Of a stretch of 7,365 nt of DNA, positions 1 to 4,342 are shown in pieces; position 1 is the first letter of the stretch; the number at the start of each line of letters is the position of its first letter. This DNA comes from JARKQH01 sp964631605 (GTDB taxonomy: Bacteria; Verrucomicrobiota; Verrucomicrobiia; Limisphaerales; UBA8199). The position numbers and the translations under genes are program-made. The notes under the pieces were generated by a model, which worked only from the letters and a program-made list of their open reading frames with translations, was not told the DNA's origin and did not search any database. The stretch is taken from positions 1-7,365 of the forward strand of contig CAZVYG010000139.1 in NCBI GenBank assembly GCA_964631605.1. Direction: 5' to 3'.

Positions 1-61
1 TGTCGAACATCTTCGCCCCGGCTTTCCGGGCCATCTCAATTACGCTCTTGGGTGTACTCAT
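1..61 (-). CDS. glnA: Probable glutamine synthetase, N-terminal fragment (cut by window edge)
   Basis: Only the first 20 codons lie inside the window; the frame runs off the left edge. They read MSTPKSVIEMARKAGAK followed by MFD. This resembles the start of bacterial type I glutamine synthetases, where a short helix leads into a (K/V)xxD segment (E. coli: EHEVKFVDLRF). The enzyme makes glutamine from glutamate, ammonium and ATP in the cytoplasm. The start is the ATG whose complement is at 59-61; no Shine-Dalgarno sequence precedes it, and an in-frame ATG at 34 is an alternative. Position is the stronger argument: it follows glnK and amtB on the same strand, the usual place for glnA in nitrogen-assimilation clusters. 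Twenty residues are too few to prove the family, so another cytoplasmic protein remains possible. Confidence 0.5.
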   Translation of the reverse strand, partial: MSTPKSVIEMARKAGAKMFD

Positions 62-171
62 GAACTTATGCTTGTATCTATGCTTTTGTTTGTTTTCGTT
101 TGCTTTTGTTTCACGCCTCGTCGGGGCCTGGCCGACCATCGCCGGCCAGGCTCCCGCCCGGGCAAATCACT
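62..171 (-). other. amtB-glnA intergenic region with GC hairpin and A-rich leader
   Basis: This 110-bp spacer separates the amtB stop from the presumed glnA start. It contains a perfect 9-bp inverted repeat, GCCTGGCCG at 126-134 and CGGCCAGGC at 143-151, with an 8-nt loop. In the direction of transcription (minus) the hairpin is followed by an A-rich, not U-rich, tract covering 62-113, so it does not look like an intrinsic terminator. It may be an mRNA processing or stability element that lets glnA be read separately from amtB. The A-rich tract holds a direct repeat (plus strand TGCTTTTGTTT at 81-91 and 101-111). No sigma-54 or clear sigma-70 promoter was recognised here. Confidence 0.4.
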
Positions 172-1449
172 CTATCGCGAGGCTGCCGTGTGGTAGCCCT
201 CTTCGCCGTGCTCGGACAGATCCAGCCCGGCATGCTCGACCTCCTCGCTGACCCGCAGCCCCACCGTCACTTTAGCCAGCAGCAGCGCGCCCACGGACAC
301 CACGGCGCTCCACGCCACCGTCACCAGCACGCTCTTGAGCTGCGCAAAGAGCTGTCCGCCCATGGCGTACCCTGCCGGCGGCGTGCCCCCCAACGCGGCG
401 CTGGCGGTGATGCCGGTCAGCAGCGCCCCAACCATGCCCCCCACGCCATGCACCCCGAACACATCGAGACTGTCATCGTAACCCAACGCGCGTTTAACGC
501 TCGTGGCGGCGAAATAACAGAAGGTCGAGGCCACAAAACCGATGATCAGCGCTCCCATCGGACCGGCCGTTCCCGAGGCGGGTGTAATCGCGACCAGGCC
601 CGCCACCGCGCCGGTTGCCAATCCCACAGCGGTCGGTTTGCCGCTGCGAAACCATTCCCACAGCATCCACGTCGCTGCCGCCGTGCCGGTCGCCACCTGG
701 GTTACGAGCATCGCCATGCCCGCGGTGCCGTTGGCCGCCAGCGCGCTCCCGGCATTGAAACCAAACCACCCCACCCACAGCATGGACGCGCCAATGATCG
801 TCATCGGCACGTTGTGCGGTGGCAGGGGCTCCTTGCCAAAACCCTTGCGCTTTCCCGTCATCAAGGCCGCGGCCAGCCCCGCAACACCGGCGTTGATGTG
901 CACCACCGTTCCCCCGGCAAAGTCCAACACGCCCCAGTCCCAGAACAGTGCGCCGTCACCCGACCACGCCATGTGGCAGATCGGCAGATACGAAAACACA
1001 AACCAGGTCAGCGTAAAGATCAGCATCGCGCTGAATTTCATGCGCTCGGCGAACGCGCCCACAATCAGCGCCGGCGTGATGATCGCAAACGTAAGCTGGA
1101 ATGTGACAAACACCGCTTCCGGAATGGTCATCGTCAGGGAGTCGGGGGTGATGCCCTTCAGAAACCCTTTGCCCAGGCCGCCGACCAGCGAGTGAAGATT
1201 GGTCACGCCCTTGGACATGCCGCCCGTGTCAAAGGCCAGACTGTAACCGAAGACGACCCACAAAACCGTGATAATGCTGGCCAGCGCAAAGCATTGCACC
1301 AAAACGGTGAGCACATTCTTCGCGCGCACCAGGCCGCCGTAAAACAGCGCCAGGCCCGGCAGCGTCATGAACAGCACCAGCGCCGTCGCGGTCAGCATCC
1401 AGGCGGTGTCGCCGCTGCTGGGCGTCGGCGCGTCGGCGCCGAACGCCGC
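172..1449 (-). CDS. amtB: Ammonium transporter AmtB/Amt family (5' end lost in assembly gap)
   Basis: This is a channel-type transporter that moves ammonium across the inner membrane. The visible part is 425 residues, close to a full mature AmtB (about 406 in E. coli). Counting from the first Met at 1398, the family's key residues are present: Phe gate in QLTFAIITP (F104), periplasmic Trp in CHMAWSGDG (W145), Asp and first pore His in LDFAGGTVVHINA (D159, H167), GWFGFNAGSA (W211, F214, S218) and second pore His in VFGVHGVGG (H317). The two pore histidines are 150 residues apart, as in E. coli (H168/H318). The C-terminal tail LRVSEEVEHAGLD matches the segment that contacts GlnK. The residues next to the gap (AAFGADAPTPSSGDTAW) look like the end of a signal peptide plus a short periplasmic lead, so only roughly 15-20 N-terminal residues of this copy should be missing. 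glnK lies upstream and probable glnA downstream. Confidence 0.95.
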   Translation of the reverse strand, partial: AAFGADAPTPSSGDTAWMLTATALVLFMTLPGLALFYGGLVRAKNVLTVLVQCFALASIITVLWVVFGYSLAFDTGGMSKGVTNLHSLVGGLGKGFLKGITPDSLTMTIPEAVFVTFQLTFAIITPALIVGAFAERMKFSAMLIFTLTWFVFSYLPICHMAWSGDGALFWDWGVLDFAGGTVVHINAGVAGLAAALMTGKRKGFGKEPLPPHNVPMTIIGASMLWVGWFGFNAGSALAANGTAGMAMLVTQVATGTAAATWMLWEWFRSGKPTAVGLATGAVAGLVAITPASGTAGPMGALIIGFVASTFCYFAATSVKRALGYDDSLDVFGVHGVGGMVGALLTGITASAALGGTPPAGYAMGGQLFAQLKSVLVTVAWSAVVSVGALLLAKVTVGLRVSEEVEHAGLDLSEHGEEGYHTAASR

Positions 1450-1459
1450 NNNNNNNNNN
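1450..1459. other. Assembly gap (10 Ns) inside the amtB locus
   Basis: Ten consecutive Ns. A run of exactly ten is normally a placeholder of unknown true length, so the sequence across it should not be read as one frame. The flanking coding pieces are in different frames relative to the N run. Both carry the same N-terminal AmtB segment (GDTAWM followed by transmembrane helix 1), so real sequence is missing here. Confidence 0.97.
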
Positions 1460-1654
1460 GATGGACATGAGCATCACGAACGCCGTGGCAACGATCATCC
1501 ACGCCGTGTCGCCGGGATTGAGTTTCGGCGTTTCTTTGGCGGCTTCAGTTGCCGCCGCCACCGCCGCAGTCGCGTCAACTGCCGGCGGGTCTGCGGCAAA
1601 GAGGGAGGTGCAGACAAAACCTGTCAGAACGGTCAGTAAAATGAGTTTTTTCAT
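1460..1654 (-). CDS. Second ammonium transporter, N-terminal fragment with signal peptide (3' end lost in gap)
   Basis: The first 65 residues of an exported AmtB-like protein end at the assembly gap. The signal peptide is clear: MKK, a hydrophobic core LILLTVLTGFVC, and probable cleavage after TSLFA. An Ala-rich periplasmic spacer follows, then PGDTAWMIVATAFVMLMSI, which is the start of AmtB transmembrane helix 1. The same region in the piece beyond the gap reads SGDTAWMLTATALVLFMT, clearly different, so this is best read as the 5' end of a separate, tandem amtB paralogue. An upstream TTG at 1663 would add three residues, but the ATG at 1654 followed by lysines is the natural signal-peptide start. 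It begins 56 bp after the glnK stop on the same strand, so co-transcription with glnK is likely. If the scaffold join is wrong, it may instead belong to a different locus. Confidence 0.8.
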
Positions 1655-1710
1655 AAAAAACAACGTGTCAAAAGGTTAATCGCTAAAATGAGTGTCTCCG
1701 GCTCACGAAT

Positions 1711-2049
1711 TCAGATCGCTCGATCGCCTTGTTCCTCCGTGCGGATACGAATCGCCTGCTCAACGGCTGAGACAAACACTTTGCCGTCGCCGATCTTGCC
1801 CGTCTTGGCAGACTTCACAATCGCCCCCACGGCGGCCTCCACCTTGTCGTCGGACAGCACCAACTCGATTTTGATCTTCGGCAGGAAATCCACAGTGTAT
1901 TCACTTCCCCGATAAATCTCGGTGTGCCCTTTCTGCCGGCCAAAACCCTTGACCTCGACCACCGTCATGCCTTCGACACCCACTTCCGCCAGGGCATCCT
2001 TCACTTCTTCCAATTTGAAAGGTTTTATTATCGCTTCAATTCGTTTCAT
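1711..2049 (-). CDS. glnK: Nitrogen regulatory protein PII (GlnK/GlnB)
   Basis: This is the trimeric cytoplasmic PII signal protein. It senses 2-oxoglutarate and ATP/ADP, blocks AmtB when ammonium is plentiful and tunes glutamine synthetase control. It is 112 residues, exactly the family length, and starts with the canonical MKRIEAIIKPFKLEEVKDAL, so the start is secure. The T-loop (about 37-55) includes GRQKGHTEIYRGSEY with Tyr51, the residue uridylylated by GlnD in proteobacteria. The B-loop/signature TGKIGDGKVF lies at 83-92 and the C-loop RIRTEEQGDRAI at 101-112. All nucleotide-binding residues expected from E. coli GlnB/GlnK appear intact. It is called glnK rather than glnB because it lies directly upstream of amtB. 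Only a weak GGAG lies 15 nt before the ATG. A sigma-54-type promoter lies upstream at 2162-2177. Confidence 0.96.
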   Translation of the reverse strand: MKRIEAIIKPFKLEEVKDALAEVGVEGMTVVEVKGFGRQKGHTEIYRGSEYTVDFLPKIKIELVLSDDKVEAAVGAIVKSAKTGKIGDGKVFVSAVEQAIRIRTEEQGDRAI

Positions 2050-2161
2050 AATTCACGTTTCCCACTCCGTACGCTTTCGGCGTCCTCGCTGAAACCGGGC
2101 AGCAAGCCCGCCTACCGTCACAGCCCATTGCCGACGCACAGCCTACGCCGGCCCGCCCCAT

Positions 2162-2177
2162 AGCAGCCCCCTTGCCA
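2162..2177 (-). promoter_or_regulatory. Sigma-54 (RpoN) -24/-12 promoter for glnK-amtB
   Basis: On the minus strand this reads TGGCAAGGGGGCTGCT. Against the sigma-54 consensus TGGCAC-R-N4-TTGCW it matches at all but two specified positions (C to A at position 6, first T to C at position 12). It keeps the essential GG and GC dinucleotides exactly 10 bp apart. Transcription should begin about 12 bp downstream, near 2150, giving a leader of about 100 nt to the glnK ATG. The leader carries a small 5-bp hairpin (2096-2110). Sigma-54 with NtrC drives glnK-amtB in many bacteria, so the position makes biological sense. I did not recognise a paired NtrC site between 2178 and 2351. Confidence 0.55.
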
Positions 2178-2351
2178 AGCCTGACGCAACATAAGGACCA
2201 TCCGCATAACTCACTGACAACCAATCGTCTATCAATCGCCTTCTCGCCAGCCCCTCATTCTCTCTTCGCCACGCCAACTGTTGCTATTTGATCACCCGAG
2301 CCAATTCGAGCCACGGGTTGCTTTACTTGCCAGCCGCTTGAAAAACTCCTC

Positions 2352-2384
2352 TTCCGTAGCAGCGGACGTAAGTCCGCTCAAACT
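2352..2384 (+). repeat. Palindromic repeat copy 1
   Basis: The core AGCGGACGTAAGTCCGCT at 2361-2378 is a perfect 7-bp stem with loop GTAA. It is preceded by TTCCGTAGC and followed by CAAACT. Confidence 0.85.
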
Positions 2385-2396
2385 GAAGAACTCGTT

Positions 2397-2429
2397 TTCC
2401 GTAGCAGCGGACGTAAGTCCGCTCAAACT
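2397..2429 (+). repeat. Palindromic repeat copy 2
   Basis: Identical to copy 1 over the whole 33 bp, with its core at 2406-2423. Confidence 0.85.
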
Positions 2430-2453
2430 CTCCTCCCAAACAACTCCGGCCTT

Positions 2454-2486
2454 TTCCGTAGCAGCGGACGTAAGTCCGCTCAAATT
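2454..2486 (+). repeat. Palindromic repeat copy 3
   Basis: Core identical at 2463-2480. The tail reads CAAATT instead of CAAACT, the only difference from copy 1. Confidence 0.85.
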
Positions 2487-2497
2487 GAAGAACTCGT

Positions 2498-2530
2498 TTC
2501 CGCGGCAGCGGACGTAAGTCCGCTCAAACT
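2498..2530 (+). repeat. Palindromic repeat copy 4
   Basis: Core identical at 2507-2524. The lead sequence is CGCGGC instead of CGTAGC, so changes fall outside the hairpin. Confidence 0.85.
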
Positions 2531-2556
2531 CTCCTCGCAAATAACGGCCGTGAATG

Positions 2557-2580
2557 GAGCGAACTCACGTCCGCTGCTAC
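2557..2580 (-). repeat. Palindromic repeat copy 5, inverted and diverged
   Basis: Read on the minus strand this is GTAGCAGCGGACGTGAGTT then CGCTC. The stem AGCGGAC/GTTCGCT keeps all seven pairs through one G-T (G-U in RNA) pair, and the loop is GTGA instead of GTAA. It faces the other four copies, as in REP pairs that form larger bulged structures. Confidence 0.75.
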
Positions 2581-2806
2581 TTTTTTGAACGGGCTGTTGG
2601 AAAGTCTGCGCCGCTCCGACTGTCCTCACCTCAGCGGGAAACGCTCGCGCAGGAAGCTCCCGGCGCAATACCGCCGGCTCTAGGCGTCGAAACGGTCTTG
2701 GCGGATAAGAATGTTCAGCCCCTGGGGCTCAGCGGCGGCATGATTTTCAATGTCACAGTATAAGGTTGTGGCCGCACGAGGAACGTGGTAGGCTTAAAAC
2801 AATCCC

Positions 2807-3901
2807 ATGAGCACGCCGGGTACTTCGCTGAAGGTGCGTTCGGAAGCGTCTGGCGTTGCCAGCAAGACCAGCAGGGCCGCGACGACCTCGCATGCCCTCC
2901 TCGGGAAACGGTCACTGCATGGAAAATACCGGGCGTTGGTTCGCACACACCTCGGATCTGCGCTGGACCGGCTCTTCGCCGATTTCACAGGGCTCCATTT
3001 CCACATCGCCTGGATTTCGCCATCAGCCGCAGGGTGGGACGCGCGGACCCTGCCAAGTGGTTGCTCGGTGTGTTGCAGGCTGAGGGGATCCCGGCTCCTT
3101 CCGGATTGCCACGCCTGCGGCCCTCGCCAACTGGCCATTGCGGTGGAATCGGAGCGCGGTCACAGCTTCACCTGCCGGCTGGGTGTGCGAAATTATTGGC
3201 TGACCATTCGCGTGCGGGATGAGACGCTGGGGATCGCTTATCTCCAGGCACTGGCACACGGGCCATCCCGGGAGCCGGGGCGGAAAGGCTCGTCCTCGAC
3301 CGCACGAGTTTGTCTCGACCGAGCCGGTGCGACCGTCATAAGTCAGCTAAAATTCGTCCGTGCCGCCCGGCTGTTGCGCTGTTTTGTGGGCCAGGTTCAG
3401 ATCGCAAGCCTGAACGATTTGCGCAAGGCCGATCTCGATCGCGCCGGCCGGGTGGTGGTTGCGCTGGAGCGAGAACAATCGCGACTGCACAAGACGCTCC
3501 AACACTATCTCCCTGCCGCACCCGGCACGCCCCGCCCTTGGGCTTCTGAATCACGCCCGGAACAGATTGTCCACGGCTTGTTGGAGCGGATCGAACAGGG
3601 CTTTGGGAAGCCGCTCACACTGCGAGGGTTGGCCCGCGAGCTGTGCCGGAATGCCGCCTACCTCTCCGCTCTCTTTTCCCGTTTGGTTGGGGTTCCCTTC
3701 AAGACCTATCTCACCGAGCTTCGAGTTCAGAAGGCCAAAACCCTCCTGGGCGATTGCGCCAAAACTTCGTCCGAGGTGGCTTTCGCCGTTGGTTACTCGA
3801 GTGAAGAACGCTTTCGCTCGGTCTTCAGGAAGGCGACCGGCCTTTCGCCAAAAGCCTGGCGCGAGACGATGCAGGCCACGGCCTCGGCGCCGAGTGCTTG
3901 A
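2807..3901 (+). CDS. AraC-family transcriptional regulator with PocR-like sensor domain
   Basis: A 364-residue DNA-binding regulator. The C-terminal part (about 253-356) is a typical AraC/XylS domain. Its first helix-turn-helix is around LTLRGLARELCRNAAYLSAL (270-289) and its second around EVAFAVGYSSEERFRSVFRK (323-342), ending in the family hallmark GLSPKAWR. The N-terminal half (about 48-150) resembles PocR ligand-binding domains: it opens with LDRLFADFTGLHFHIAW, has clustered cysteines (C86, C89, C90, a CxxC at C101/C104, C123) and closes with GVRNYWLTIRVRDETLGIAYLQ. PocR-like domains sense small molecules; the ligand here is unknown. A helical linker (about 205-235) may dimerise. The ATG at 2807 is the only internal-free Met start, since no other Met occurs until residue 355. 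It lacks a Shine-Dalgarno sequence and the first 40 residues are unstructured-looking, so a later non-ATG start is possible. It is divergent from glnK. The HTH assignment is firm; the sensor assignment is moderate. Confidence 0.9.
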   Translation: MSTPGTSLKVRSEASGVASKTSRAATTSHALLGKRSLHGKYRALVRTHLGSALDRLFADFTGLHFHIAWISPSAAGWDARTLPSGCSVCCRLRGSRLLPDCHACGPRQLAIAVESERGHSFTCRLGVRNYWLTIRVRDETLGIAYLQALAHGPSREPGRKGSSSTARVCLDRAGATVISQLKFVRAARLLRCFVGQVQIASLNDLRKADLDRAGRVVVALEREQSRLHKTLQHYLPAAPGTPRPWASESRPEQIVHGLLERIEQGFGKPLTLRGLARELCRNAAYLSALFSRLVGVPFKTYLTELRVQKAKTLLGDCAKTSSEVAFAVGYSSEERFRSVFRKATGLSPKAWRETMQATASAPSA

Positions 3902-4164
3902 GCCTCGAACGGCTCTGGTTCAAAACCGACAGACCCGCCGCCGACAGGCGATGCGCCCGAGACCAGCCAGGCCGCGGCCGGAGTCGGCGCGGTGCGCGCC
4001 CGGGTCTATAACCGGACTCAAACTCCGCTTCGCACCAGGGAAACCCCGGCCGCCCGGCAAGGCTTTGAGTTTCCGCGCGCCGCGATTTTGGCTGCGACCA
4101 CGGCAAAACCCAAATTTACACTCCCTTTTCCAAACTTTCGCACCCTAGGCAAATCCTCCCTCCG

Positions 4165-4187
4165 CGGTCATGATGGGGTATTGACCG
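4165..4187. promoter_or_regulatory. Inverted repeat, possible operator upstream of the secreted protein gene
   Basis: CGGTCA and TGACCG are separated by 11 nt, a spacing that suits a dimeric regulator bound over two helical turns. It lies about 155 bp before the next start. The role is inferred from symmetry and position only. Confidence 0.25.
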
Positions 4188-4257
4188 GACAAAGCGTGAA
4201 AGGCGTACGGCCCTCTTAAGGTCGCAGCGGGCCGGGGCGCCGGTTGGCGAGTCCAGT

Positions 4258-4275
4258 AGCGCGGGCGCCCCCGCT
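4258..4275. repeat. Imperfect GC-rich palindrome
   Basis: AGCGCGGGC followed directly by GCCCCCGCT: a self-complementary 18-mer with one mismatched pair (counted once per arm). It looks like another extragenic palindromic element. It is unlike the AGCGGAC family and occurs once here. Confidence 0.4.
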
Positions 4276-4342
4276 GCCAAACGTCGGTGACGACATGCAG
4301 GAAACCTTCCGTGTTCGTGCAATCGAGAGAGTTACGAAACCA

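Larger units (their letters stand above)
2352..2540 (+). repeat. REP-like repeat cluster built from two copies of a larger unit
   Basis: Four direct copies of a 33-bp palindromic element lie at 2352, 2397, 2454 and 2498. The separators also repeat: copies 1-2 and copies 3-4 are each joined by GAAGAACTCGT(T), and copies 2 and 4 are each followed by CTCCTC(C/G)CAAA. The array is therefore a duplication of an approximately 88-bp unit (2352-2440 and 2454-2540). A degenerate separator-like sequence (GAAAAACTCCTC) also precedes copy 1. Such extragenic palindromes resemble REP elements, which in other bacteria are moved by RAYT (TnpA_REP) transposases; none is encoded here. Confidence 0.8.
2050..2806. 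other. Non-coding divergent region between glnK and the AraC-family gene
   Basis: No convincing gene lies in this 757-bp stretch. From left to right it holds the glnK leader and sigma-54-type promoter, then about 170 bp without recognisable elements (2178-2351). The palindromic repeat cluster follows (2352-2580), and then about 225 bp leading to the plus-strand regulator gene. In the last part there is an odd 13-nt palindrome, AGCCCCTGGGGCT, at 2717-2729, a possible operator, and a TATAAG at 2759-2764 that could be a -10 box but has no good -35 partner. Open frames crossing the repeats only translate the palindromes and are not credible genes. Confidence 0.6.
3902..4342. other. Non-coding spacer between the regulator and the secreted protein gene
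   Basis: No credible gene lies here; open frames are GC-rich shadows. A short hairpin, GAGCC/GGCTC at 3900-3915, overlaps the regulator's stop codon but has no T tract, so it is at best a weak terminator. A second inverted repeat, CGGTCA at 4165-4170 and TGACCG at 4182-4187 with an 11-nt loop, could be an operator for the downstream gene. A third palindrome is at 4258-4275. A GAGAGAG at 4325-4331 lies upstream of the next start but is too far away and too poor a match to call a ribosome binding site. Confidence 0.55.

Noticed and set aside
126..151. Intrinsic terminator after amtB
   Set aside because: The hairpin is strong but is followed by A-rich sequence on the transcribed strand, with no U run.
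1450..1459. One amtB gene with a simple frameshift or short gap
   Set aside because: Both flanks contain transmembrane helix 1 in different versions, which a single gene with a short missing piece cannot explain.
100..1470. A 456-codon open frame on the plus strand over amtB
   Set aside because: It is antisense to a clear transporter, crosses the N gap, and its product is a His/Arg/Gln-rich sequence typical of a reversed high-GC membrane protein gene.
1229..1663. A single 144-codon frame crossing the N run
   Set aside because: After the gap it reads the wrong frame of amtB (Arg/Asp-rich nonsense). Only the part right of the gap is real, and it starts at 1654 rather than at the TTG at 1663.
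2352..2530. CRISPR array
   Set aside because: The spacers are 11-24 bp, irregular and themselves repeated, there are only four units, and no cas gene is nearby. The palindrome is REP-like.
2281..2540. Small proteins on both strands made of repeated SVAADVSPLKL or SGLTSAATE units
   Set aside because: They are translations of the palindromic DNA repeats, open only because the repeat lacks stops. They have no start context and no fold.
3900..3927. Intrinsic terminator after the AraC-family gene
   Set aside because: It has only a 5-bp stem overlapping the stop codon, a second 4-bp stem, and no T tract. It is too weak to call.
3459..4148. A 229-codon frame overlapping the regulator and the spacer
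   Set aside because: It lies in another frame of the AraC HTH coding region, and its product is Pro/Arg/Ser-rich without motifs.
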